Shown piece after piece: positions 59,787 through 64,000 of a DNA stretch of 64,000 bases. Positions within the stretch are counted from its first letter, which is position 1, and every line of letters starts with the position of its first letter. Position numbers and translations under genes: made by a program. Location: NCBI RefSeq assembly GCF_030463535.1, contig NC_132878.1, forward strand, positions 96,246,373-96,310,372. Reading direction: 5' to 3'. A model generated the notes under the pieces. That model had not been told where the DNA came from. It was given only the letters and a program-made list of their open reading frames with translations, and made no database searches. This DNA is from Salminus brasiliensis. Lineage: Eukaryota; Chordata; Actinopteri; Characiformes; Bryconidae.

Positions 59787-62552
59787 AGGGCTCACAAATC
59801 ACTGCACCTAACACTTCCACGATTAAGGGGCTCCCGCCACTTTATTGAAATTGAAGGTTGACTCCAAGTGATGTGGACAGATCACAGGGACAACTCCCCC
59901 TAGCAGGACCTTGTCCATCCTCCTCTGGTCAGAGCTACGTATAGTTTATTAATAAATGGTATAAAGTCACTTTAATACCAATGAACTCTGTTGTAAAAAT
60001 TATGTATTATTATCATATTATATATATATTAATGTCTTCCACCCCGCCAGCAATCCCTTTTCACTCCCATTTCCTCCTGCGTTGTTTAATCAGCAGCACT
60101 GCTTGTGAATACCTCTACACTGATGGGCGCGGTGGTCTCGCTCGAAATGAGGGGTGTTCAGGTCAGTTTCTGGAGTATTGCTGTGTATCTCGGCAGCGGA
60201 AAACACAGGAGGAGCTCCGGTGAATAAAAAAACAGTCTAGACAGATGTTCATCAACAGTCAGACGTTCGTTGCTATCTTGGCAGTGAATTGTCAACACAA
60301 GCGCGTGTAGCCCGACGCTCGTAGCCCCCCCATGCTTTACACCACTGAAATAGCAACCCGCCAAGGTCAGTCTGACCGCACCTGGCTCTTAAAGGGAGCG
60401 TCGAGAGACATGATGATTGGTTTATTACTGTACAGTATGCCAAAAAAAAACCATCCATGATTAATCAAGAAACACAATACACGACTTTTGAGAGTTTCAA
60501 GCCGAGCAAGGCGTACTTTTCCCGTCGTTACCATAGCAAAGACACACCGACACACCCCCTAAATCAAGCTGTGCATTGACAACTCGCCTATTGGGCCCTA
60601 ATAATCACAGTCCATGTAAACTTCAGCATAGTCCGTAATGGAGGGTGGTCAACTGGTCTGAGGTGGGTAGCAAGACACCCCGATGGTCATTGATGATTGG
60701 ATTTATGGAGACAGAGAATGTTGAGCAGTATCAGAGTGTGTCTGACGACTCTGGCAGGTTTGACTATAACAACCTAACTAAAGGAGAGAGCCAGAAGGTA
60801 ACACAGACACGGGATCACCCTAAAACACCTGCCTTCCATCTGCTCCACCGTCCACAAACCTGAGTGGTCGCGTGCAAATGATGGGACGACAGCTCCAGCA
60901 TTTTGGGATACTGCAATTCCCTGTGTCCAGATCTGGCTATAACAGCCTAACTAAAAAACTCGAGCCAGAAGGTAGCACAGACATGGGAGCACCCAGAAAC
61001 ACTGGCATCCATCAGCTTTACTGGGCTCGGCAAGTTGCCACCGTTGGGCCCTTGAGCAAGGCCCTTCACCCTCTCTCTGCTCCCTGGGGGCTGGAGTTGA
61101 CTGCCCACCGCTCTGGGTGTGTGTGTGTATGTTCACTGCCCCTAGTTCACTAGTGTGTGTGTGTTCACTACCACAGATGGGTCAGATGCGGAGGACACAG
61201 ATACGTGCAGCTTTACCTTAGTACCCACGCAAACATAGTGAGGGTCCCTTTAAGATGCCCGTTAGAGCAGCTGTACTGTGTCTGTCTGTACCCTTTCTCG
61301 CCCGGCTGCTCCGAGCCTGCCGGACGAGGCCTCCGTCCAGCCTGTTGCTCTGGAAACCGGCGCCGCCAAAAGCAGGAATTAATGTGGCCTTTCTGAGATT
61401 TATGTGTGCAATCACCGGCGCCGTCCCGAGAGGGCCTGAGGGTACCGGCCTTTCCGTCATTCCCACTTCGGGCCGGAACGTTGCTGCTACTGCACTATGG
61501 ACCTCTGGTGGTGGAGCTGCAGGAGGAGTACCTCTCTCCAGAGCTGCTGTGTAACGCCTTAGCCACATGCTTCTCCACCTTCATATCAAGCTTCTGCAGC
61601 TCTCAGCTTGTCCAGAAATGCACGGATACAGCGTGTCCTTTCCTGGTGGCCCACACTTCATGCTTGAGTTCTCTAGTGTACACTGATCAGAAGCAGTGCT
61701 GGTAGCTAGCTCACTGTGATGGCGCTAATACAGTGGCTTGCAAATGCAGTGTATGGACAAAAGTATTGGGACACCTGCTCTTTCACTGTTTCTTATAAAA
61801 ATGAAGGGGGTTTAATTGGAGTTGTTGGAGTAACTGTCTCGACTGTCCAGGAAAAAAGAAGGCTTTCTACTGGATTGTGGAGGAAAAGCGTTGCTGTGAG
61901 GATTTGATTGTATGCAGCAACAAGAGCGTTCACCACCCAGCCTCTTTATTCCCCAACTTCCCAAAAGTACTGGATGGAGCTCCACCATCCATCACTCCAG
62001 AGAACACAAGTTCCTCCACTGCTCCACAGCTCCTCAATTCTGGGGGGGGGGGGGGCGGGCTTCACACCCCTCTATAGCCCATGCCTGGCATTAGGCACGG
62101 TGCCAAAATCTGCTTTAGAGGGTCCTATTATATTGGCAGTCCTTCTCTACAGGGGCTAGACAAGCTGTGCGTGAATGGGTGCAGCTTAAAGCAGCTGAAT
62201 GCACTCATTAGAAAGGGGTGTCCGCAAACTTTCGGACAACTTTGCGGTTACTGATACATCCCAGACGTTACCAGGGGTGACTCTCGAATCCTCTCGCTCT
62301 CTGGACTCAGGGCAGGCAGCATCACGCAGCCCTCACACAGTGCGGTTAATCTCTTATTGTGTGGCCGTCTCGCTGCCCGAGCCCAGCGCTGACGCGATGC
62401 TAACAAGAGGTTAGCTGAACGTTAGCCGAGACACGCCTGAGCACGCCTCGCCTTCACATTCCTCTCTCTCTCTGCCTTTCTCTTTCTGCAGGTGTTTGCC
62501 TTTGACCACTGTTTCTGGTCTATGGATGAGGCCAACGTCCCGAAATACGCAG
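26284..62552 (+). CDS. kif13a: Kinesin-3 motor KIF13A, first four coding exons (continues past window)
   Basis: KIF13A is a plus-end-directed kinesin-3 that carries endosomal and mannose-6-phosphate-receptor cargo along microtubules. Exons are 26284-26338, 26624-26714, 56973-56985 and 62492-62552, all AG/GT and phase-consistent. They encode the start of the motor domain: MSDTKVKVAVRVRPMNRR (beta-1 with the conserved RVRPMN), then ELSTKCVVEMEENQTILHPP, then the KQPK join, then VFAFDHCFWSMDEANVPKYA. The ATP-binding P-loop exon is right of the window. The first 18 residues and the EMEENQTILHPPPSN wording favour KIF13A over KIF13B (MGDSKVKVAIRIRPMNRR from memory). The start has A at -3 and follows a CpG-rich promoter. 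Intron 2 is about 30.3 kb and intron 3 about 5.5 kb. Confidence 0.95.
26624..26714 (+). CDS. kif13a: kif13a coding exon 2
   Basis: The acceptor is TTGCAG ending 26623 and the donor GTAAAC starts at 26715. It encodes EIELSTKCVVEMEENQTILH, PPPSNAKENS and two bases of an Arg codon, which the next 13-nt exon completes. Confidence 0.95.
26715..27788. other. kif13a: Start of kif13a intron 2, largely single-copy
   Basis: No repeat family is recognised. Between 26880 and 27305 the base composition is less AT-rich and open frames exist on both strands (up to about 116 codons), but none matches a protein I know. The rest is ordinary intron sequence. Confidence 0.4.
27789..28911. repeat. Six-copy tandem repeat of about 180-195 bp
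   Basis: Units start at about 27789, 27971, 28153, 28348, 28528 and 28720, each beginning GCCGTGACAGAAGGGTTTGC and ending CTGTTTCTTAAGAAATTT. Two forms exist: a 180-182-bp form with TCACATGTGATTTTAAG, and a 192-195-bp form with an extra TCCTAAAAAGTTTAG. The order is short, short, long, short, long, long. Confidence 0.95.
28912..30530. other. kif13a: Single-copy part of kif13a intron 2
   Basis: No gene was found. The part 29880-30175 is CpG-rich with TAATTACC-type sites and could be a regulatory element. GCTAGC-like motifs occur near 29120, 29490 and 29620. Confidence 0.4.
30530..30625 (+). mobile_element. Right-end fragment of deleted Tc1-like element
   Basis: Matches the right end of the family at 31690-32245: TTTTTAAATAGCC, AGCAGGTGTCCAAATACTTT and the flank TCCATTTATATAGC. 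Confidence 0.6.
30690..31245 (+). mobile_element. Mosaic of transposon relics, including Tc1-like second family
   Basis: The part from about 31000 carries GCATGCAGTGGTCAGTACCT, GGAGTCCATGCATTGAATGG, TCAGAGC and TTTTGGTGGCACGAGATGGA, then a right end TATTATGGCTGATCTGTGC. These correspond to the start and the end of a fish Tc1 transposase gene with the middle deleted. The part 30690-30990 resembles another decayed element but was not identified. Confidence 0.6.
31250..31690. other. kif13a: Single-copy part of kif13a intron 2
   Basis: Somewhat GC-rich DNA with no gene or repeat recognised. Confidence 0.4.
31690..32245 (+). mobile_element. Deleted Tc1-like element, near full length
   Basis: The copy runs from AAAAGTTTGCGGACACCCCT to GGTGTCCACATACTTTTGTC, with imperfect inverted ends. 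The 3' transposase remnant is AATCTAGTAGAAAGTCTTCT, then ACAGTTACTTCAACAAAAGC before a stop. It holds all blocks of the short copies in this window. Confidence 0.75.
32246..32815. other. kif13a: Single-copy part of kif13a intron 2
   Basis: It contains a short GAGCTGGGTGGA tandem at about 32350-32380. No gene is seen. Confidence 0.4.
32817..36840. repeat. 18-bp minisatellite, about 200 copies
   Basis: The unit is GAGGGGCTGACTGTGTTT with GAGGAG, TTAGAG and GGATGAG variants. At intervals a GAGATGTATTAGAG piece breaks the rhythm and introduces a stop. Because 18 is a multiple of three, runs of LTVFEG and LTVLEE are open for 60-80 codons, and QSAP on the other strand. It lies wholly in kif13a intron 2 and is split by a SINE at 36230-36545. 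Confidence 0.97.
36230..36545 (-). mobile_element. tRNA-derived SINE inside the 18-bp minisatellite
   Basis: On the minus strand the head has a good A box (TGGCTCAGCGG) and B box (GGTTCGATTCC) of an RNA polymerase III promoter. A body with GCCACTGTTGGGCCCTTGAG and a CA/TG-rich part follow, and a tail with repeated CCTTTATCCTTTT. Minisatellite units continue on both sides, so it inserted into an existing array. Confidence 0.88.
36841..37450. other. kif13a: Single-copy part of kif13a intron 2
   Basis: No gene was found. The right half is AT-rich with a TTA/ATT run near 37300. Confidence 0.4.
37450..40470. repeat. Degenerate GAGTTATAAA-type AT-rich repeats with a single-copy island
   Basis: At 37470-38160 and 39330-40460 variants of GAGTTATAAATGGAGTTATA recur at irregular spacing with strong divergence. 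The island at about 38320-39060 is different: it is less AT-rich and contains GAATGCTAGCGGTGAATGAA, AGCTAATGAGGCCGG. No gene was found. Confidence 0.75.
40471..41324. other. kif13a: Single-copy part of kif13a intron 2, (TA)n at the end
   Basis: Ordinary intron sequence with a (TA)n tract at about 41158-41199. Confidence 0.45.
41325..41650 (+). repeat. Direct repeat, first copy
   Basis: Shares GATTAGTGTGAAAATAAT, TTTTACATATGCTTCCAT, AAATCCATTATAAAATAGAT and TCCTTTAAGAGTCTC, in order, with 42440-42675. The two copies are 1.1 kb apart. Confidence 0.85.
41651..42435. other. kif13a: Single-copy sequence between the direct repeats
   Basis: No gene or further repeat is recognised. Confidence 0.4.
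42440..42675 (+). repeat. Direct repeat, second copy
   Basis: Diverged second copy of 41325-41650, ending in a poly-A/AAT run. Confidence 0.85.
42690..42885 (+). mobile_element. Middle fragment of deleted Tc1-like element
   Basis: Carries CACCATGCTGCCTAATGCCA, GGGGTATAAAGCCCCCCAGC and GGAGCTCCTTCCAGTATTTT. Both ends are missing. Confidence 0.65.
42910..43380. repeat. (CT)n, (TG)n and short single-copy sequence
   Basis: (CT)n runs at about 43037-43103 are interrupted by ATGT. (TG)n runs lie at about 43178-43207 and 43344-43376. No gene is seen. Confidence 0.85.
43440..43580 (+). mobile_element. Left-end fragment of deleted Tc1-like element
   Basis: Carries GCACCCATTGCTGACACAGA, CAGCTTGTCTAGTCCCTG and AGGACTCTCTGGAG, the left third of the family. 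Confidence 0.65.
43581..43869. other. kif13a: Single-copy part of kif13a intron 2
   Basis: A short unique stretch between two transposon fragments with no gene. Confidence 0.4.
43870..44165 (-). mobile_element. Left-half fragment of deleted Tc1-like element, inverted
   Basis: Runs from AAAGTACTGGATGGAGCTCC to the terminal GTCCACAAACATTTGGACAT at about 44138-44157. The transposase 3' end is missing. Confidence 0.68.
44180..44605. repeat. 73-bp satellite, inverted cluster of about six units
   Basis: Units read GAGTGTCTACCTGTAATTAA, CTCTATATAACATTAGAATA, AACCCAAATAAACATAAAGT, CAG, the complement of the 21591-25541 unit. It starts just after the Tc1-like fragment. Confidence 0.93.
44690..45080. 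other. kif13a: (TG)n tract and single-copy sequence
   Basis: A TG run lies at about 44689-44755 with occasional TATG. The rest is unique without a gene. Confidence 0.6.
45085..45850. repeat. GGTTGCTAGGGTGTT-type minisatellite
   Basis: Degenerate units of about 20-24 bp around GTGGTTGCTA and TAGGGTGTTGTTAGGT, widely diverged. No gene is seen. Confidence 0.85.
45905..46808. repeat. (GA)n/GAGTTAGA purine-rich tract, about 0.9 kb
   Basis: The + strand is almost only G and A, interrupted by single or paired T in GAGTTAGAG units and by rare C. The complementary strand is a long polypyrimidine tract. It is the longest simple tract in the window. Confidence 0.97.
46940..47102. repeat. (TG)n and (AC)n tracts in inverted arrangement
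   Basis: A TG run at about 46940-46999 and an AC run at about 47058-47101 lie about 58 bp apart and are complementary. Confidence 0.95.
47160..47642. repeat. TTCCTCAGGGTGTTC-type minisatellite
   Basis: Units of 15 bp such as TTCCTCAGGGTGTTC and TTCTTCAGGGTGTTC occur alongside a longer repeated block (TTAATTAGGGTCTTCCACAG, GGTATTCTTCAGGTG) at about 47294, 47371 and 47457, spaced about 80 bp. Each unit resembles a 3' splice site. Confidence 0.93.
47735..48385. repeat. GGTATAGATGTATGTATAGA-type minisatellite
   Basis: Units combine GTGTGGGAGGGTATAGATG, TATGTATAGATGGGTGT, AGATAGGTACAGATGAGTAT and AGATGGTATAGAATTGGTG in variable order. Minus-strand open frames with IYTHLY/HPSIL repeats are a by-product. 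Confidence 0.93.
48390..49640. other. kif13a: Mostly single-copy part of kif13a intron 2
   Basis: (TG)n tracts lie at about 48555-48604, 49248-49290 and 49450-49472. Between them are unique stretches; 49310-49440 contains an imperfect palindrome, GATTCAGTTAATGAGCTGAA plus TC. No gene is seen. Confidence 0.45.
49655..51560. repeat. CATACTGTACCACAT minisatellite, about 1.7 kb
   Basis: Units of 11-15 bp (ATCATACTGTACCAC, ATACTGTCCAT, ATCATACTGTATAT) repeat throughout and are interrupted by a SINE at 50397-50628. Open frames up to 384 codons (ILYHI, SYCTT, HTVPH) result from this periodicity and are not genes. Confidence 0.96.
50397..50628 (-). mobile_element. tRNA-derived SINE inside the CATACTGTACC array
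   Basis: On the minus strand it begins with a tRNA-like head (GGTGTGGCACAACAG) and a B box (GGTTCGATTCC), and ends TCGCTCTGGATAAGAGCGTC, TACTAAATGCTGTAAATGTA. This 3' tail is widespread in fish SINEs. It differs from the SINE at 36230. Array units continue on both sides. Confidence 0.88.
51561..52440. other. kif13a: Single-copy island in kif13a intron 2, partly CpG-rich
   Basis: The part 51860-52230 is GC- and CpG-rich (GGCCGGCCGGCTC, GCGCGGCGGCTTGGCCAGCG). An 81-codon open frame at 51968-52213 has no recognisable homology. It may be regulatory. Confidence 0.4.
52470..52870. repeat. Diverged interspersed repeat, first copy
   Basis: The part 52755-52830 (TTAGATAAGGGTGATGTTGG, TCGGCACAGGCGTCTGTCAG, CTGCTGTATCGGAGCTGGGG) recurs inverted at about 54048-54112. 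The part 52480-52580 (CCCCCAACACTAGTGAGTCC) resembles 53953-54020. Both are pieces of one unidentified repeat family. Confidence 0.7.
52984..53207 (+). mobile_element. Deleted Tc1-like element, second family
   Basis: The left end GCCATAACATTAAAACCAC and right end AATGTTATGGCTGAT are inverted. The interior has GGTGTTCCCGGTGGTCAGTA, CCTACC and GGTGAACCAGCGGCAGGGTC, the early transposase region; the rest is deleted. Confidence 0.8.
53208..54180. repeat. Intron sequence with pieces of two repeat families
   Basis: 53610-53880 shares TCAGCTAAACTGAATATGGG, CAGTTATGGGATATGTG and ACAAAAACAAACAAGCAG with 55345-55580. 53950-54125 is the inverted partner of the 52470-52870 repeat. The stretch 53210-53600 is unique. 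Confidence 0.65.
54181..54839. other. kif13a: Single-copy part of kif13a intron 2
   Basis: 54340-54620 is GC-rich with CpGs (CCGTCCCGGCGGGAC palindrome at about 54562-54576). A CTAGAACYACA motif recurs near 54720-54765. No gene is seen. Confidence 0.4.
54840..56800. repeat. GCGATGCTAATGCC repeat block with nested insertion
   Basis: The start TTTTGCCGGAACGCCATTGG and the end TTGTGGCTAAATGATG match the ends of the shorter block at 18895-19225. The core, about 55920-56760, consists of diverged GGTAGCGATGCTAATGCCGC units. A transposon-like insert at 54893-55915 separates the start from the core. Confidence 0.65.
54893..55915. mobile_element. Non-autonomous hAT-like element, nested
   Basis: The left end GGGGTGCACCGATCCGGCC leads into TATCGGCCGATACCCGATAC. 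The right side holds the related GATCGGCCTAATTATCCGAT and GGGGCCGATATCCGATCC, as in fish hAT-type elements. The AT-rich interior has an internal duplication (AAACTTATTTTTAAATAT, then GCATAAAC, at about 55273 and 55681) and no transposase. The exact ends and target duplication could not be fixed. Confidence 0.5.
56973..56985 (+). CDS. kif13a: kif13a 13-nt micro-exon
   Basis: GAAACAGCCAAAG lies between CGCCCTCAG and GTAGAAG. It supplies the last base of Arg and then KQPK, exactly the phase needed to join exon 2 to VFAFDHCFW; human KIF13A and KIF13B have (K)PPKVFAFD and QPKVFAYD at this point. A pyrimidine-rich stretch containing three copies of TGACCTCTCG precedes it. Confidence 0.85.
57055..57511 (-). 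mobile_element. Deleted Tc1-like element, inverted copy of 16893-17413
   Basis: The ends TGGACAAAAGTATTGGGACA and TGTCCCAATACTTTTGTCCA are inverted repeats. On the minus strand the N-terminal transposase remnant (SLLDLPPSAVSG, VRPRKVTERGQ) is in the same frame as in the 16.9 kb copy, so both come from one deleted master. It sits 70 bp after the kif13a micro-exon. Confidence 0.85.
57590..57995 (+). mobile_element. Deleted Tc1-like element, second family
   Basis: Contains GGTGTTCCCGGGTATGCAGT, GGTCAGTACC and AAGGAAGGACAACCGGTGAA from the transposase start, and CACCTCACAACTTACAGGAC, GATCCGCTGCTAATGTC from its end. The right terminus is GGTTTTAATGTTTTGGCTGG. The middle is deleted. Confidence 0.72.
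57996..58464. other. kif13a: Single-copy part of kif13a intron 3 with (TG)n
   Basis: A (TG)n tract lies at about 58140-58178. The rest, including TCGCTGAAAGAGGAGCAGCG at about 58387, is unique. No splice-consistent exon joined to kif13a was found. Confidence 0.4.
58465..58710 (+). mobile_element. Left-half fragment of deleted Tc1-like element
   Basis: The end GGCCAAAAGTTTGTGGACAC is followed by the usual ACCATGCTGCCTAATGCCAG and GAGCTCCACCCAGTACTTTT blocks. The transposase 3' end is missing. Confidence 0.68.
58711..59480. other. kif13a: Single-copy part of kif13a intron 3
   Basis: ATATTAAGAGTATATG at about 59085 and CATATACTCTTAAT at about 59117 form a short inverted repeat. No gene is seen. 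Confidence 0.4.
59481..59745. other. kif13a: Unique intronic island, possible regulatory element
   Basis: The island is GC-balanced with paired TGTCA-type motifs (ATGGCTGTCAAAATGACAAT) and lies between AT-rich and repeat DNA. Conservation cannot be judged from one sequence. Confidence 0.3.
59746..61020. other. kif13a: Intron 3 sequence with a (GA)n tract and a short direct repeat
   Basis: A (GA)n run is at about 59751-59783. TGACTATAACAACCTAACTA, AGCCAGAAGGTAACACAGAC (about 60762-60810) recurs diverged at about 60935-60985, as two copies of an interspersed repeat. The rest is unique; no gene is seen. Confidence 0.6.
61021..61225 (+). mobile_element. tRNA-derived SINE, head-truncated
   Basis: Plus-strand copy of the 36230 family lacking the tRNA head: GGGCTCGGCAAGTTGCCACC, GTTGGGCCCTTGAGCAAGGC, then ACTGCCCACCGCTCTGGGTG and the CA/TG part, ending CAGATACGTGCAGCTTTACC. 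Confidence 0.8.
61250..61560. other. kif13a: GC-rich unique island in kif13a intron 3
   Basis: CpG-rich DNA containing GGCGCCGCCAAAAGCAGGAA and TTAATGTGGCCTTTCTGAGA. Open frames of about 100 codons exist on several frames with no homology I recognise. It may be a regulatory element. Confidence 0.3.
61745..62245 (-). mobile_element. Deleted Tc1-like element, near full length, inverted
   Basis: The left end TATGGACAAAAGTATTGGGA and right end GGTGTCCGCAAACTTTCGGA are imperfect inverted repeats. On the minus strand it carries all blocks of the family, including the transposase 3' remnant. Confidence 0.78.
62246..62491. other. kif13a: End of kif13a intron 3
   Basis: Unique sequence ending in a long CT-rich acceptor tract. 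Confidence 0.5.
62492..62552 (+). CDS. kif13a: kif13a coding exon 4 (after micro-exon)
   Basis: The acceptor is TTTCTGCAG ending 62491 and the donor GTGAGT starts at 62553. It encodes VFAFDHCFWSMDEANVPKYA plus one base of Gly, a hallmark motor-domain strand. Confidence 0.95.
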
Positions 62553-64000
62553 GTGAGTCACTCCGCAGCATGTCCCGACACACACACTTACACACAGCTG
62601 CGCTCTCACCTCTGTGGGAGGCGAGGAAGCACCCATCTGATAATTACTTCTTGTATTGGATTTGAATAGTGGGGTATGTGAAGCCCTAAATCTGTGTTGC
62701 CGGGCTTCACGGTTTACTAAACAGAGACGCCATAACTTCCCACAACAACAGCAGCAGCAGTGAACACACACACACACCCATATTGACACACACCAGGGAG
62801 TGAGCACACATGCCCGGAGCGGTGGGCAGCTACTGCTGTGGCGCATGGGGACAGGGGCAGCTTGCCGAGCCCGGGTATCGAACCCACAACCCTGTCATCG
62901 ACAGCCTGGTGCTCTAACCGCTGAGCCGTCACTGCCCCATCGCTGTTAGTTTGGGGAAAGGGTCTGATTCACACCCTTTTCTCCATAATAACTGCAATCA
63001 GTCACAGTGTAAACACTGTAAACAGGGTCAACAATCCATACTGAGCTGTAGCTCCGCCCCCTCAGTCTGTTCACTGTTCACAACTGTTTACAACTGTTGT
63101 CGTCACAAAGCAGCTTCACATAATCAGTAATTAGTAAAAGACCGAAAAAAAATAAATGACGTAAGACATGAAGGATCAGAGACCCCCAGTGAGCGGCCAA
63201 CTGGAGCCACCAGTAGAAGGTATGGTATAGCAGAAGATAGAAGCGCTGTAGAAGGACGCTGGCCCCGCATCAGTGTGATTGACGCTTTACCTGAGTGAAT
63301 GAACTGGGAGTGTGTTGGACTGGTCAGTGGTCAGTGGTGTGATTAGCTGGTGTTAGCTGATCTCTGAGGGCTTTAGCAGGTCTCGAGTGTTTGCTGGTGG
63401 ACGAGGAGGTTGGACGGTGAACTGCTCATTGCACAATTATGTGTTTCTCAAATCTGCACAGATGTTTCACTGTTTTACAACCAGCCGTTTACATGGATGT
63501 GTGTGTGTGTGTGAGTGTGTGTGTGTGTGAGTGAGTGAAGTGCCTGGGGTGTGTCTGCATTTAGCTCCTCACAGCTGTCTGATTCTTCCTCCCGTTACTC
63601 AGAGAGCAGACCTCAGATTTAGACTCTCAGTTCCTGATTTGTTCATTCTGCCTAATCTGATTCTAAAAGAGCTTATTATTAAGACTTCAGTATTTTAATA
63701 CGTTTATAATTATGTTAAATATAATATTTATATATGTTTGTATTTATAAATTTATATAATTATAACCAATATTATATAAAGTAAGTATATTTAACATAAT
63801 TATAAACAATATTGTTTTTAATGTCATTATAAGCAATATTATATTAAACGCAATTATAAACAATATTATATATAAAGTGTTTAATATTGTTTATAATTAC
63901 ATTAAATATTGTTTATAATTACATTAAATATAATATTGGTTATAATTATGTTAAATAAACTTACTTTATAAATAATGTTATATAATTACATTAAATATAC
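62553..64000. other. kif13a: Start of kif13a intron 4
   Basis: Contains the SINE listed separately, an interspersed-repeat piece at about 63105-63205 (GTCACAAAGCAGCTTCACAT, GACCCCCAGTGAGCGGCCAA), a (TG)n run at about 63499-63530 and AT-rich TATAATTATGTTAAATATAA repeats from about 63700. No further exon was found. Confidence 0.55.
62755..62940 (-). mobile_element. tRNA-derived SINE
   Basis: Minus-strand copy of the 36230 family with A box (TGACGGCTCAGCGGTTAGAG) and B box (GGTTCGATACC). It is shorter in the body, and its CA-rich part is on the left. Confidence 0.83.

Overview
This is a stretch of vertebrate nuclear DNA, almost certainly from a ray-finned (teleost) fish. Coding sequence is split into short exons with GT-AG introns. 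Intergenic and intronic DNA is full of CA/TG and AT microsatellites, long minisatellites, tRNA-derived SINEs and decayed Tc1-type transposons of kinds common in fish. No species-level call is made.

Three protein-coding genes are supported, all on the + strand. (1) The last ten coding exons of ptdss1 (phosphatidylserine synthase 1) lie between 924 and 13129; the 5' exons are upstream of the window. (2) The intronless nhlrc1 gene (malin, a RING-NHL ubiquitin ligase that controls glycogen metabolism) is complete at 20062-21375. (3) The first four coding exons of kif13a (kinesin-3 motor) lie at 26284-62552, with a CpG-rich promoter in front, a roughly 30 kb second intron and a 13-nt micro-exon; the gene continues past the right edge. 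The nhlrc1-kif13a order and orientation match the human 6p22.3 arrangement as I remember it, which supports both identifications.

Region by region: 1-13129 ptdss1, with introns holding a 29-bp minisatellite, Tc1 relics, a short inverted-repeat element, a SINE and many dinucleotide tracts. 13130-20000 is the ptdss1 3' UTR and an intergenic region with a GCTAAC-rich repeat field, a deleted Tc1 element and a 42-bp minisatellite. 20062-21590 is nhlrc1. 21590-25541 is a 4 kb array of a 73-bp satellite, which also occurs near 8.5 kb and, inverted, near 44.4 kb. 25542-26283 is the kif13a promoter and 5' UTR. 26715-56972 is kif13a intron 2, to a large extent tandem arrays (units of about 185, 18, 15, 20-40 and 73 bp, plus GA and CA tracts) separated by single-copy islands that may hold enhancers. 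56986-62491 is intron 3, and 62553-64000 is the start of intron 4.

The genes have unrelated functions (ER phospholipid synthesis, glycogen quality control, endosomal transport) and no joint system is suggested. The notable features are genomic: (TG)n tracts directly in front of two ptdss1 splice acceptors, the micro-exon, a satellite with higher-order structure between nhlrc1 and kif13a, a minisatellite that looks grown from a Tc1 terminal repeat, and SINEs inserted into minisatellites. I saw no evidence of a novel enzymatic or defence system.
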